Assembly: GCA_903910385.1 (NCBI GenBank)
Contig: CAIVZM010000053.1
Location: forward strand, 1 to 64,000
Origin: an uncultured Armatimonadota bacterium
Lineage (GTDB): Bacteria; Armatimonadota; Armatimonadia; Armatimonadales; Armatimonadaceae
Length of the DNA stretch: 64,000 bases
Reading direction: 5' to 3'
Below the pieces are notes generated by a model. The model worked only from the letters and a program-made list of their open reading frames with translations. It did no database searches and was not told where the DNA came from. The position numbers and the translations under genes were made by a program. Shown one piece after another: positions 1 to 9,227 of the stretch (position 1 is the first letter of the stretch; every line of letters starts with the position of its first letter).

Positions 1-232
1 CTGTCTTGTTTTCGGAACATGGCGCTTAGTTTGATTCGTTTATCGGGTTTTTGCAACGTGGCTGCGGCTCGGCGTTACTTCGCAGCAAATCCCCGGAGGG
101 CGTTACAATGCATGGGAATACAAATAACTGAATAGCCCTGTTCCTGTGGATCGTTTCTCGCAACTTCAGGAGCCGGAAACTGTCCATTCCATAGGTGATA
201 ATACGAATTATCTGTATTCGGGAGGCATAAAG
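1..232. other. Left edge, no supported gene
   Basis: The first 232 bases carry no gene I can support. Frame 1 on the plus strand stays open from the window edge to a TAG at 133-135, so a 3-prime fragment of an upstream gene is possible. The 44 residues it would give look unlike a conserved protein end. Confidence 0.3.
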
Positions 233-619
233 ATGTCAGGGATGCGTTTTGTTGGTTGTACGATCATTGGTTTTGTATTTTTTCTCCTGTGTGGTTGCTC
301 CGGTCCAACCATCGTCGGAAAGTGGAACGGGCAGATGGATATACAGGGCGTCAGTTTGACAACTCAACTCGATTTTAAGGAAGGCGGCGCTTTTCACCAG
401 ACATCGAGATTACCTATCGGTGAAATGAGCGCTACTGGTAACTACAAAATCGATGGTGAAAAGTTGAACATGCACATCACCAGTCTGAATCTCGGAAAGT
501 CTCAGCTACCGGTTCCAGATTCAGCGGCGACGCAAAACGCTACCTTCAAAATCGACGGCGAAAAAATGATGATCACGCGTGACGGCAAAAGTATGGAATT
601 CAATCGCGTCAAGGAATAA
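233..619 (+). CDS. Small lipocalin-like lipoprotein, hypothetical
   Basis: A predicted 128-residue lipoprotein. The frame extends upstream to 146, but the ATG at 233 has a GGGAGG ribosome site about 8 bases before it and gives a clean type II signal peptide with Cys22 as the lipidated residue (L-C-G-C box). The mature part begins with a GKW motif and alternates short beta-prone stretches, among them two IDGEK segments, which resembles small lipocalin-like proteins that report 'threshold' beta sheets. No catalytic motif is visible. It would sit on a membrane face. Its 3-prime end overlaps the next gene by about 40 bases if that gene starts at its GTG. Function is unknown. Confidence 0.7.
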   Translation: MSGMRFVGCTIIGFVFFLLCGCSGPTIVGKWNGQMDIQGVSLTTQLDFKEGGAFHQTSRLPIGEMSATGNYKIDGEKLNMHITSLNLGKSQLPVPDSAATQNATFKIDGEKMMITRDGKSMEFNRVKE

Positions 620-1823
620 TCCCGGTGGAAATCGTCATCGAGAAACTTATTCTTCCCCTTTTCATGCATTGTTAACGACGGAACTATATTCGGATTTTGA
701 CCTGTTCTTGTCCCGGTGTGGTGAGGACTGGCAATGCATCGTCTCTGCATCCGATTCCGCGACCATATTTCAATCCCGGGAGTGGGTAGAAACATACTGG
801 AAGCATTTCGGAACGGGGCGGAAATTCCGGGCGATTGCTTTTTCCGAAGGCGAAAAAGTAGTTGGTCTTGCTGTCTGTTTTCTCCCTGGCGCTCTATCCC
901 CGTTACAACCGTTGCGGTTTGTCGGTGACGGAGTCAGCGATTATCTCGATTTTATCGCCGAGCCAGGAAAAGAGTCGATAGTCTCGGACGCCTTCTCGAC
1001 ATTCATACAGGGCAATTCATATCCTTACGGCAGGAAGTGGGACGGCGCGGACTTTGCGCAAATCCGTCCGGTGGGACTATCTCAAAATCTCAAGAATGCT
1101 ATCGTTCTGGAAGGAGAGACCTGCCCTTTCCTTCCCCTACCGAGCGATGTCCCTTCCTTCAGACGAGGACTTCCCCGCAAACTCCGCCAGAATCTTGGCT
1201 ATTATCAGCGGGCGCTGACTAAGCTGGGAGAACTGGAATTTCGGATTGCGAATGCAAATACGCTGGAGCGGGATATGCTGGCGTTTTTCTCACTTCATCA
1301 GCATCGTTGGCGACGACGAGGCATGCCCGGCGCCTTCGCTTCAAAGACGATTCGCGCCTTTCATATGGAAGCGGCGCAGGCGTTGCTTCATCGTGGATGG
1401 TTACGATTGCACACTCTTTCCCTGGATGGGGAAATCAAAGCGGCATTATATTGCTTCCAGAAAGGGACGACCTGCTACTACTACCTCAGCGGATTTGCTG
1501 AGGACTTGTCTCGTTATTCCGTAGGCACCGTGATGACCGCTCGCGCCATCGAACATGCCATCGAATTCGATAGCGCGAGAGAATTTGACTTCCTTCGCGG
1601 TAATGAAGGTTATAAATACCGATGGGGAGCACAGGATCGCTATAATACACGACTTATCATTCCCCCATCCGGCGTTAAAGGAACTATCTTGAAGTCAACC
1701 GCTTCATTATCATTGCGCCTGGAATTAAGGTTGAAGGATTGGATGCACGGAAATACGCATTCCGTCCGTGTTCGTTCATACGAACCGGAAAAACCCGATC
1801 AGGGTAAAGACACTCAGAAATGA
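579..1823 (+). CDS. CelD/FemAB-like GNAT acyltransferase
   Basis: About 414 residues matching the CelD/BcsL and FemAB-like acetyltransferase superfamily (two GNAT folds). The recognisable part is residues 180-350, with a basic RxLPRKLRQNL segment, a long helix ending in QHRWRRRG, and the closing motif FDFLRGNEGYKYRWG, which is characteristic of this family. Members transfer acyl or aminoacyl groups in polysaccharide or envelope assembly and are usually cytoplasmic. The start is uncertain: GTG at 579 lies inside the preceding gene and has a poor ribosome site, and a TTG at 669 is the main alternative. Substrate is not predictable. The downstream M48 protease and GT2 enzyme fit an envelope theme, but that is inference. 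Confidence 0.75.
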   Translation: MTAKVWNSIASRNNPGGNRHRETYSSPFHALLTTELYSDFDLFLSRCGEDWQCIVSASDSATIFQSREWVETYWKHFGTGRKFRAIAFSEGEKVVGLAVCFLPGALSPLQPLRFVGDGVSDYLDFIAEPGKESIVSDAFSTFIQGNSYPYGRKWDGADFAQIRPVGLSQNLKNAIVLEGETCPFLPLPSDVPSFRRGLPRKLRQNLGYYQRALTKLGELEFRIANANTLERDMLAFFSLHQHRWRRRGMPGAFASKTIRAFHMEAAQALLHRGWLRLHTLSLDGEIKAALYCFQKGTTCYYYLSGFAEDLSRYSVGTVMTARAIEHAIEFDSAREFDFLRGNEGYKYRWGAQDRYNTRLIIPPSGVKGTILKSTASLSLRLELRLKDWMHGNTHSVRVRSYEPEKPDQGKDTQK

Positions 1824-1856
1824 TTCGTCGTCTCATAGAAACATTTGAGGAGAAAT

Positions 1857-2300
1857 ATGGGTAAGGCGTTCGCAGCGTTCATACAATTTCTATTGTTTAT
1901 CGCACTTTCAGGTGTGGTTGCTTATAACTATTATGAAATAGCGCAATTGAAAGCTGAAGTTGCACTGCTACGGGGCGGAGGCGGCGCTAAACTTGAACAG
2001 GGCAAGAAAAGCGATCTTACCTCAATTCAGCATCATGCGGAGCGTGCGCAGGAATTTCTACGTAAACAGGATTATGAAGCGGCGAAGCGGGAACTTGAAG
2101 CCGCGGCTAAAACGGTGCGTGAGGCTAGCTCAGAGGTTAGCGAACGCACGTCACGCACACTAGAACAGTTGCGAAAGACGGTGACTGATCTATCCAAGGG
2201 TGCGGAAACGTTAACCGGCAGCGCACAGAAAATGATCGATGGTCATCGAAATGAACCGGGAACGACAAAAGGCGGCAGCAATGGCGGAAAATCGGAATAA
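1857..2300 (+). CDS. Membrane-anchored coiled-coil protein, hypothetical
   Basis: A 147-residue protein with one N-terminal transmembrane helix (about residues 5-26), a Gly-rich hinge (LLRGGGG), then a charged, heptad-like helical region rich in Ala, Glu, Lys and Arg, and a disordered Gly/Asn/Lys tail. The ATG at 1857 is preceded by GAGGAG and is preferred over the TTG at 1845. No enzymatic motif is seen. It probably faces the periplasm or cytoplasm as a coiled-coil scaffold. It overlaps the M48 protease gene by 20 bases, which points to co-expression and perhaps to a partnership with that protease. Confidence 0.7.
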   Translation: MGKAFAAFIQFLLFIALSGVVAYNYYEIAQLKAEVALLRGGGGAKLEQGKKSDLTSIQHHAERAQEFLRKQDYEAAKRELEAAAKTVREASSEVSERTSRTLEQLRKTVTDLSKGAETLTGSAQKMIDGHRNEPGTTKGGSNGGKSE

Positions 2301-3039
2301 ATCAAGTCTGATAGCGATAGTTTCGATCAATTTGATGGTGTTGAGCGCGATGTTGACAGGATGTAATGCTCGAACGCCTAATCTTTTATCGAAAAGTCAG
2401 GAAATTCAACTCGGCAAGCAGCTCTCCGCAGAACAGGCGGAACAGTCCCAATTTATCACTTCCGGCCCTGAGTATGAACGATTGAAGCGTGTCGAAGCGA
2501 AGCTCATACCGCTGGCTAAAGCGGATTATGACGTGCCCTACACGGTACAACTGATCGATAGTCCGGAAGTAAACGCTTTCGCCGCGCCGGGCGGTCCGAT
2601 CTATTTTTATCTTGGTTTGATGAAACTGGCGAGCAGTGATGACGAGGTGGCGTCCGTACTGGGGCATGAGGCTACTCATATTGTAAAACGCCACTCCGCC
2701 AAACAGATTTCCGATCAAATGCTCAAGAGTAATCTTGCGGCTATTTTCCTCGGAAATCAGGGCGAGTTGGCGCAGGTGGCAGCGAGTTTGCTTATTAATT
2801 TCCAGAGCATGAAGTTTTCCCGTGATGACGAAGGACAGTCCGATGAAAACGGCTTCCGTTATCTGGTGAGGGCGGGTTATAACCCGGATGCCATGGCGAG
2901 TTTCTTTGAAAAGATGGGTAAAGCGGCAGGTTCAAGCGGAAGTCCGGAATGGCTACAGTCACACCCTTTAACAGATACTCGCGTCAAGAAGGCACGCCAG
3001 AGAGCCGAAGATTATAAGAGTACCGGAGCGTTGCCGTAG
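2281..3039 (+). CDS. M48-family zinc metalloprotease lipoprotein
   Basis: A 252-residue lipoprotein of the peptidase M48 (BepA/LoiP/YfgC-like) family. The HEATH zinc motif places ligands His129 and His133 with catalytic Glu130, and the third ligand is expected in the QSDENGFRY stretch. The ATG at 2281 gives a textbook lipoprotein signal ending L-T-G-C at Cys28; the upstream ATGs at 2239 and 2251 would add a charged leader, so I rejected them. Family members process or degrade misassembled outer-membrane proteins in the periplasm. The C terminus keeps the typical SHPLTDTRVKKA segment. The gene overlaps the coiled-coil gene before it, and its stop abuts the GTG of the glycosyltransferase gene. 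Confidence 0.88.
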   Translation: MAENRNKSSLIAIVSINLMVLSAMLTGCNARTPNLLSKSQEIQLGKQLSAEQAEQSQFITSGPEYERLKRVEAKLIPLAKADYDVPYTVQLIDSPEVNAFAAPGGPIYFYLGLMKLASSDDEVASVLGHEATHIVKRHSAKQISDQMLKSNLAAIFLGNQGELAQVAASLLINFQSMKFSRDDEGQSDENGFRYLVRAGYNPDAMASFFEKMGKAAGSSGSPEWLQSHPLTDTRVKKARQRAEDYKSTGALP

Positions 3040-3711
3040 GTGAGTGTATGTGCTGTCATTCCCGCTTATAACGAAGCCAGCCGAATTCACAAAGTCCTTG
3101 ATATTCTAACTCAGGCTCCCTCGGTTTCGGAAATTATTGTCGTAGATGACGGATCGACTGATGGGACTTTTGATGCTGTATCGCAGCATCCGTCAGCGCA
3201 AGCAGGGAATCCTGATTGTAAAATTCGCGTCCTTCGCCATCATCCTAACCGGGGAAAAGGCGCGGCGATGGTGACCGGAGCGGAGAACACAGATGCAGGT
3301 ATCGTTTTGTTTCTGGACGCTGATCTTGTTGGACTGACTATAGAGCAGGTGGAAAGCATGACGGCGCCGGTTATTTCAGAGCAGTACGTCATGGCGCTGG
3401 GCGTTTTTCGCGGCGGACGCGGCGCGACGACTCTGGCGCAGATTCTCGCCCCCAATATCAGCGGTCAGCGGTGTATTCGCCGAGATCTGTTTCTTTCTAT
3501 ACCTTGTGTCTCCAAAAGCGGTTATGGAGTGGAGTTGGCAATCACTGGTTTCGTAATGGGAGAAGGTTTACCCATCGTCCGTGTCGTACTTAAAGATGTT
3601 ACTCATCCCATGAAGGAGGAGAAGCTGGGCTGGATACGCGGAATCGGTTCTCGCCTTCGAATGTACGGACAGATGTTTCCGTATCTTTTGAAACGTAACT
3701 GTCGCCGCTAA
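3040..3711 (+). CDS. Family 2 glycosyltransferase
   Basis: A 223-residue GT-A glycosyltransferase of family 2, similar in layout to dolichyl/polyprenyl-phosphate sugar transferases. Visible motifs are VIPAYNEA at the N terminus, IIVVDDGSTDGT (nucleotide-sugar site), GKGAAM and FLDADL, the last serving as the DXD metal site. No transmembrane helix is evident, so it acts at the cytoplasmic side of the membrane. It begins with GTG directly after the TAG of the M48 gene, with GGAG about 11 bases upstream, and is therefore probably translated in the same message. Donor and acceptor cannot be inferred. Confidence 0.85.
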   Translation: MSVCAVIPAYNEASRIHKVLDILTQAPSVSEIIVVDDGSTDGTFDAVSQHPSAQAGNPDCKIRVLRHHPNRGKGAAMVTGAENTDAGIVLFLDADLVGLTIEQVESMTAPVISEQYVMALGVFRGGRGATTLAQILAPNISGQRCIRRDLFLSIPCVSKSGYGVELAITGFVMGEGLPIVRVVLKDVTHPMKEEKLGWIRGIGSRLRMYGQMFPYLLKRNCRR

Positions 3712-3756
3712 TAGACGCGGGGAAACGCGCCTCTTCCGCTTCTCGACGCCAGAAAA

Positions 3757-4482
3757 ATGCCGACATTATTAGAAGACCTGCACGCCCTGTTAAGCGTTCA
3801 GGCGATAGATACACGAATCGAACGGGCGAAATCTGCGTTAAACACGCTGGATTCTGGCGCCGATATTGCCGCAGTTTATAATGCTGGCAAAGCGGAATTT
3901 GATGCGCTCCGCGCCGCGATGGTCAAAGCGCAAAGCGAGCAAAAAGACGCCGAACTCAAATTACAGTCGCTTGAGGAAAAGAGAACGGAAGTCGAGAAAA
4001 CGCTTTATAGCGGCGGTATCACCGCATCGCGTGAACTTGATTCTCTGAATATGCAACTCGATATGCTGGAACGTCAGCGCGGCGATTTTGAAGAGACCGT
4101 TTTAAAAGCGATGGATTTTTCCAATGTTTCTCTGAAGAACGCCCAGAAAGCGGAAGCTCGTTTGCTTGCGCTCGCTGAAAAATATAAAAAGGTTCGCGCC
4201 GCCTATAAGCAACAGGCGGTTAAAGTCGCTGCCGATGTATCGGAAATTGAAAAGGAGCGTGTGGGTCTTATCACTGGAATTACTCCCACTGTCTTAGGGC
4301 GCTATGACACGATCCGTATGAAGCGTAAAGGTATCGGCATCGCTCTGATGGGTACGGATGGCGCTTGCGGAGCCTGCCACACGAAACTCTCCTCAAATTT
4401 GCGTGACGATGTTCTGGTCATGAAACAACCCATGACCTGTGAACACTGTGGACGACTGCTCGCCCCGCCGTCTGCTGCCTGA
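3757..4482 (+). CDS. Coiled-coil C4 zinc-ribbon protein
   Basis: A 241-residue protein made of a long antiparallel coiled coil (about residues 10-185) followed by a C4 zinc ribbon with CGACH and CEHC pairs near the C terminus. This is the arrangement of the C4-type zinc ribbon family (PF02591), which is widespread in bacteria and commonly annotated as a nucleic-acid-binding protein of unknown role. Length is normal for the family. It lies upstream of an RNase H gene, a neighbourhood often seen for this family, suggesting nucleic-acid metabolism. Function stays unassigned. Confidence 0.85.
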   Translation: MPTLLEDLHALLSVQAIDTRIERAKSALNTLDSGADIAAVYNAGKAEFDALRAAMVKAQSEQKDAELKLQSLEEKRTEVEKTLYSGGITASRELDSLNMQLDMLERQRGDFEETVLKAMDFSNVSLKNAQKAEARLLALAEKYKKVRAAYKQQAVKVAADVSEIEKERVGLITGITPTVLGRYDTIRMKRKGIGIALMGTDGACGACHTKLSSNLRDDVLVMKQPMTCEHCGRLLAPPSAA

Positions 4483-4622
4483 TTTCTTGTACTTGCGCTC
4501 TGCCGGGAAAATTCCCGGCGAGTCCAAATCCCGCCCTTCGATTCCGAGCGACTGATTCCCAATCGAATGTTGAACGTTGTTTGGAGCGAAGGATTCCCCC
4601 TCTTGACTACGACAGACTGATA

Positions 4623-4650
4623 TTGCCACGCCTAATCTGAACTTTACGAT
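4623..4650 (+). promoter_or_regulatory. Possible sigma70 promoter for RNase H gene
   Basis: TTGCCA at 4623-4628 and TACGAT at 4645-4650 are separated by 16 bases. The -10 ends 11 bases before the GTG start, so the leader would be only a few bases long. Confidence 0.4.
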
Positions 4651-4661
4651 AGACCAAACCT

Positions 4662-5093
4662 GTGCCCATAAAAATTATTCTTCATAGCGATGGCGCCGCT
4701 AAAGGCAATCCCGGTCCTGCAGGGGTTGGAGTCGCTCTATACCATTCAGGCGAATCAGAGCCTTTCGCTACTTTCGCCGAGTATATCGGCGAGACGACCA
4801 ATAATGTCGCAGAGTACCGGGGTTTGCTTCTGGGGTTGCATGAGGCTCTCTTGCGTGGCGCCGATGAGATAGAGGCGCGAACCGACAGCGAATTGATGGC
4901 GCGTCAGATCGAGGGACGATATCAGGTCAAATCGCCGGATCTTATTACGCTGTATGAGGAAGCGAAACGACTTCTGTCTCGTTTCGACAAAGCGAAAATC
5001 GTTCATATCCCCCGTGCTCAGAATAGCCTCGCTGACAAACTTGCCAATCAGGGCGTCGCCGCACGGCCTAAAGCGATTCCGAAAAGCGGTTAA
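4662..5093 (+). CDS. rnhA: Ribonuclease H type I-like protein
   Basis: A 143-residue RNase H fold enzyme that cleaves RNA in RNA-DNA hybrids in the cytoplasm. The four acidic catalytic residues are all present: Asp10 (SDGAAKGNPG), Glu51 (NNVAEYRG), Asp75 (TDSEL) and Asp125 (SLADKLAN). The TTNNVAEYRGLL form and lack of the basic protrusion place it with the RnhA-like/YpdQ-type group rather than the E. coli archetype. The start is GTG. The gene converges on the FG-GAP lipoprotein gene and the two stop codons share the palindrome TTAA. Confidence 0.85.
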   Translation: MPIKIILHSDGAAKGNPGPAGVGVALYHSGESEPFATFAEYIGETTNNVAEYRGLLLGLHEALLRGADEIEARTDSELMARQIEGRYQVKSPDLITLYEEAKRLLSRFDKAKIVHIPRAQNSLADKLANQGVAARPKAIPKSG

Positions 5094-6799
5094 CGCTTTC
5101 CTGATGGCTCCTGAATTTTCAGGTAACGATTTCGATCTACAATTTCTACGGAGGACGTTGATCCAGAGGGCCACAGGACGTTTACCTTAACGATTGGATG
5201 ATTTGCGGGAATGCCAAAAAGCGTTCTCGAATCGCACACTGAGAGGTAGCTACGGCAGGTAGTGGCGCAACGTGTCTGTTTGTAACTGCCTGACTCAAGA
5301 GTGATCATCGCTCCCGAACCATCGCGTGGGCTTTTTGATCCGACCAGTTGTATACCGATCCAATCGTTGTTTGACGGCGTATTATTATGGTAGAGATGTA
5401 CCGGACCGCCGTTCTCGAATACCAGAAGATCTACCTTACCATCGTTGTCATAATCGCCGAAAGCCAATCCCCTGCCGACAATCGAAGTCGTAAGTCCGGT
5501 ATCTGAATGCAAGCGAAACGTTCCGTTACCCTCATTCTGAAACAACTGTACCGGTTGACGGTATACGATACGAGCGCCTCCGGTTGACATCGACTGATCA
5601 TCGTCGATATGCCCATTCGCTGCGAGGATATCCGGATAGCCATCGTTGTCTACATCCGCGAAGACCAGTCCGAAGGTGGTCATAACGCGAGTCGGGGCGG
5701 CGACCCCGCTCTGTTGTTGCAGATTATCGAACAGAGTCAAGCCTGCGGTTCCCTGTTGAGAGACAAACAGGCTCATTTGCTGACCGGCGAATACCCCGAC
5801 TGCAAGAGTAATGCGGTCATCCCCGAAAGCGGTAGCGGCGTCTGCTCCCATACTTCCAGTAGGATTGCCATCGGCGCCGACGGCAATACCCGACTCGAGC
5901 GCTTTATCACGAAAGATCCCGTCTTTGTTGTTCAACAGGAGAACATCCGGTTCGGTATCGTTGGCGAGGTAGAGGTCCAGAAATCCATCATGGTTGAAAT
6001 CGAACGGGACGATAGCAAGCGTCTTGCTCCGATGCCCCAGAACGCCAGCTTCACGGGAAACATCATCAAAGGTTCCGTCACGATTCTGGCGCAGGAGAAC
6101 GGGGGGAGCGCCTTTATACTCGTAAGGAGCGCAGTACTGCCTGGCATTTGCCGGACCGCAGGCAAGGTCTGTTTCCGGTGACCACTCTACATACCGGGCG
6201 ACAAAAAGGTCCAGAAGACCGTCGTGGTCGAAATCACCCCAGACCGCCGCTGTTGTGAATCCCTTGACGTCCGTTTTGGTCTTTGCCGAGACATCGGTGA
6301 ATTTTCCGCCCTCGTTGTGAAAAAGGTGCGTTTTCCCGACCGCTGTGACAAAAATATCGGGACGATTATCGTTGTCATAATCGGCGACCGCAGCGCCGAT
6401 TCCATAGAAGGGAGGAATATCGCCTAACCCGCTGGCGCCGGTGACATCCGAAAAGGTTCCATCGCCGTTGTTCCGATACAGCGCAAGATGTGGAATTGAC
6501 CCCTTATAACCGGGAAGCGGTCCTCCGTTGATCAGGAGAATGTCCAGATTCCCGTCGCCGTCATAATCAAGAAAGCCTCCGCCGCCTCCCACCGTTTCCG
6601 GCAGATACTTCTTCCCCGTACGGCAGGGATTATGAGTCCAATTCAATCCCGCTTTCTTCGTTACATCCTCAAAGCGAGGAATCATCATTGAAACTTGCGT
6701 CGTTGGGGCAGGTCGTGAAGCATTCTGTTTCTCTGATGGCGTGCAACCAGCAACGGATACCAGCACAAACAGCGCGACAATGGAATAGGAGCGAATCAT
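5090..6799 (-). CDS. CRTAC1-type FG-GAP/ASPIC lipoprotein
   Basis: A 569-residue lipoprotein (Cys19 after VSVAG) of the CRTAC1/UnbV family. It holds at least six FG-GAP/VCBS calcium-binding loops of the form D-x-D-x-D-G-x-x-D-(I/L) such as DYDGDGNLDILL and DVDNDGYPDILA, forming a beta propeller, and ends in an ASPIC/UnbV domain (about residues 480-560, motif VLWPSG). Proteins of this family are extracytoplasmic and of unclear function. Two Cys pairs lie in the ASPIC part (CATTC and VCD). Its ATG overlaps the stop of the TPR lipoprotein gene by four bases, so the two are translationally coupled; CRTAC1-TPR pairs are a common neighbourhood in environmental bacteria. Confidence 0.88.
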   Translation of the reverse strand: MIRSYSIVALFVLVSVAGCTPSEKQNASRPAPTTQVSMMIPRFEDVTKKAGLNWTHNPCRTGKKYLPETVGGGGGFLDYDGDGNLDILLINGGPLPGYKGSIPHLALYRNNGDGTFSDVTGASGLGDIPPFYGIGAAVADYDNDNRPDIFVTAVGKTHLFHNEGGKFTDVSAKTKTDVKGFTTAAVWGDFDHDGLLDLFVARYVEWSPETDLACGPANARQYCAPYEYKGAPPVLLRQNRDGTFDDVSREAGVLGHRSKTLAIVPFDFNHDGFLDLYLANDTEPDVLLLNNKDGIFRDKALESGIAVGADGNPTGSMGADAATAFGDDRITLAVGVFAGQQMSLFVSQQGTAGLTLFDNLQQQSGVAAPTRVMTTFGLVFADVDNDGYPDILAANGHIDDDQSMSTGGARIVYRQPVQLFQNEGNGTFRLHSDTGLTTSIVGRGLAFGDYDNDGKVDLLVFENGGPVHLYHNNTPSNNDWIGIQLVGSKSPRDGSGAMITLESGSYKQTRCATTCRSYLSVCDSRTLFGIPANHPIVKVNVLWPSGSTSSVEIVDRNRYLKIQEPSGKR

Positions 6800-8739
6800 T
6801 TCGGAATGATTTTATCGCGTTGATGGGCAGTGCGAGCGGCATCAAATGCCGGGAAAAACCACCCCAGACGTTTATATACCGCCGCTAATCCTCGCCAACC
6901 GGCAGGGTCATTCGGAGCGATTTCCACTGAACGCCGAAAGGCGCAGAGAGCGATCCAGTTTTCACGGCGTAATAGTGCGGCATCGCCCAACGCTAACCAC
7001 TCAGGCAGGGGACGATCCTGTCGTAAGGCTTTCAGTAATGTTGGCCAACCATCCTTCCACTGCCGAAAGCGTTGATATTCCCTTGCGTGAAATTCGGACT
7101 CCGCGGTTTTACCCTGACTCTGATAGAGACGTACCAATCGGGCATGCGGCGCTCCTTCCATCACTCGTGGCCAGAGTGTCAGAGCATGAAGTAATGTCGC
7201 TTCCGCTTCCTCTGGTCGATTCAAATCCGCCAGCAATAATCCGATCTGCGCTTGTGTGTCCGGGTCTTCCGGGTTCTTTTCCGCCGCCTTGCGGTAGAAA
7301 TCCAGCGTTTTTTCCAGATTGGCTGGTTCCCTACCCTTCTGACTTTGCCATTCCGCCTGAAAAAGAAAGGGAAAAGGAGCTTCCGGGTCGACTTCCTTGT
7401 ACAACTGGACGCCTTGCTGTAGCAGTTCGTTTTTACCGCCATCCACACCAACACGACACAGCAAGTCTGCCACTTCCGCCGGGGTAACGCTCCCTTCGCC
7501 CGAAGGAGTTGCAGGCAGGCTGGACTTGATTTTCAAGGCTTCCTTTTCCGCTTCCGCCGGGCGATTCTGTCCCAGTAACGCTTCCGCGCGACGCTTTCGG
7601 AAATAGGGATCATTCGGGAAGCGTTTCAGCCCTTCGTCCGCCCATCGAAGAGCGGAGACGCCATCCTGACGCTTGAAGGCGCTGTTATGCAGGGCGGCGC
7701 AGACCTCACGAGCGTCTTCCCCGGAAGTTTTTGTCAGAACCTCGCTCCAGATACGCTCCGCCTCACGCGGCGCCCCACCGTGGAACTCCTCATACCCTCT
7801 TGAGATAGATTGAGCGATTGAACTCTTTCGCGCCTTTTCGATCTCGCTGGTCGCTTTCCAGTAAAGAGGCGTAGATTGATATTCTCTGGGAGCCTTGTGC
7901 AATAATGCCATCGCATCAACAGGGAAACCCGATTCAGCCCGAATGCGCGCCGCCTCCAGAAACGCTTCATTGGAGGGATCCGGTAATGAAATCGCCTTCT
8001 CAAATGCCGTTGTCGCAGCGGAAAGGTCATTCGCATCACGGCAGGCAATGCCCAGCAGAAACCAGGTGAAGGAATCATCACCTTTGTCTGTCAGCGCTTT
8101 CTGGAACAGTTCTCTGGCGCGGGCGGGACGATTGAGCGCAAGCTCACCAAGACCGCGTACTGTCAGTACGGAATTGGTATCAGGTAGAGGTTTGAGAATG
8201 GCTACTCCCTGCTCGATTTCGCCATTGAATATGAGGGCGCGGGCGCAGTCGATCATCTGGCTTTGCGAAAGCGGCTTCGCGGCGATTCGTTTTTTCGCTA
8301 CTTGCGCCGCCCCTCGAAAATCTCCCAATCTCGTTCGGACACGTAATAAATCTTCGAGAAGCGAAGGGGGCGCATCGTTATGCGACGAGACAAAATTACT
8401 CAGTTCCGCTTCTGCTAACTCCGGTTCACCACTGCGATTCAGAGCTTCCGCCAGGAGAACGACGCAAGCAGCATCGGGTTGTTCTTTACAGGCGATTTGC
8501 AACTGCGCCAGTCCAGCGGAGTCATTTCCGCTTTTGAAAAACTCGTTCGCTTGACGTAAACGCTCGTCACGCTTCAATGGTAAGCCACTTGAAGATATTT
8601 CAGAGGACTTTTTCGAACTGGAGGGGAGTTTGCAACCGGTCAGGGTTGCAAATAAGAAAACGGAGATATACAGGAGGAATGTCAGGGGGAGTAACCCAAG
8701 TATTCTCCCCCTACGTGTATCACGGAATGTTAGTTGCAC
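6796..8739 (-). CDS. TPR-repeat lipoprotein
   Basis: A 647-residue lipoprotein: hydrophobic segment at 14-32, lipobox L-T-G-C with Cys36, a low-complexity Ser/Lys linker, then tetratricopeptide repeats through most of the rest. TPR signatures include the WFLLGIACRDANDLSAATTA, PEDPDTQAQIGLLLADLNRP and DPAGWRGLAAVYKRLG segments. Such proteins are periplasmic or surface scaffolds. The stop overlaps the start of the CRTAC1-like gene, making a joint complex plausible. The start overlaps the preceding H-X9-D gene by ten bases. Partners and substrate are unknown. Confidence 0.82.
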   Translation of the reverse strand: MQLTFRDTRRGRILGLLPLTFLLYISVFLFATLTGCKLPSSSKKSSEISSSGLPLKRDERLRQANEFFKSGNDSAGLAQLQIACKEQPDAACVVLLAEALNRSGEPELAEAELSNFVSSHNDAPPSLLEDLLRVRTRLGDFRGAAQVAKKRIAAKPLSQSQMIDCARALIFNGEIEQGVAILKPLPDTNSVLTVRGLGELALNRPARARELFQKALTDKGDDSFTWFLLGIACRDANDLSAATTAFEKAISLPDPSNEAFLEAARIRAESGFPVDAMALLHKAPREYQSTPLYWKATSEIEKARKSSIAQSISRGYEEFHGGAPREAERIWSEVLTKTSGEDAREVCAALHNSAFKRQDGVSALRWADEGLKRFPNDPYFRKRRAEALLGQNRPAEAEKEALKIKSSLPATPSGEGSVTPAEVADLLCRVGVDGGKNELLQQGVQLYKEVDPEAPFPFLFQAEWQSQKGREPANLEKTLDFYRKAAEKNPEDPDTQAQIGLLLADLNRPEEAEATLLHALTLWPRVMEGAPHARLVRLYQSQGKTAESEFHAREYQRFRQWKDGWPTLLKALRQDRPLPEWLALGDAALLRRENWIALCAFRRSVEIAPNDPAGWRGLAAVYKRLGWFFPAFDAARTAHQRDKIIPK

Positions 8740-9137
8740 GACTCGTTGTAGTAATTAACGACCTGTCCGGCGTCATTGGTGTCCGTAGCGGTCACCAGGC
8801 GGAACTCAAGGATACCAAGTTGCAGCGGATTCGCATAAATATCGCCATGCGGAAGACCTCGCTTGTCGCGACCTTCTGATGTTGCGTCAGTACCAGACCC
8901 GAAACCTTTATCATTATAGAATTTGGCATGCTTATCGCTGAAACCAGAGGTTGAGCCGGAGTTGTGCGGGCGACAGTACTCGCTCCTCTTAGAAACGCGG
9001 GCGTAACCATCGCGACCCGAGTTAATATCGTAGGCATTACGGATACGACCGGGTTCCCCGAGGAATGCCCGGTTCGACGGTTCGTCAACGCCTGCCAGTG
9101 ACAGCGCTCTGAAGGAGACAATGTACCAATAAGACAT
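8730..9137 (-). CDS. Stand-alone H-X9-DG-like protein, hypothetical
   Basis: A 135-residue protein without signal peptide or transmembrane helix. The segment CRPHNSGSTSGFSDKHAKFY resembles the H-X9-DG motif at the C terminus of prepilin-type proteins that are abundant in Planctomycetes, Verrucomicrobia, Lentisphaerae and Armatimonadota; here the spacing H-X9-D is exact but Gly is replaced by Lys. The N-terminal prepilin helix normal for that family is missing, so this may be a truncated relative or an independent small protein. A consensus promoter lies about 90 bases upstream. The ribosome site is weak (GAGAGA about 15 bases before ATG). It overlaps the TPR gene by ten bases. Confidence 0.5.
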   Translation of the reverse strand: MSYWYIVSFRALSLAGVDEPSNRAFLGEPGRIRNAYDINSGRDGYARVSKRSEYCRPHNSGSTSGFSDKHAKFYNDKGFGSGTDATSEGRDKRGLPHGDIYANPLQLGILEFRLVTATDTNDAGQVVNYYNESCN

Positions 9138-9227
9138 TGGCTTTTGCGATTCTCTCTGTCAATTCCAATTAGTTGATGTTGAACGGTTTCAAAGGGAAAC
9201 GAGATGCTCACACATTTGAACAATAAG

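Noticed and set aside
8792-9223. Longer minus-strand open frame overlapping the H-X9-D gene in another frame
   Set aside because: Its composition is not protein-like and it lacks any recognisable motif; the alternative frame contains the H-X9-D motif.
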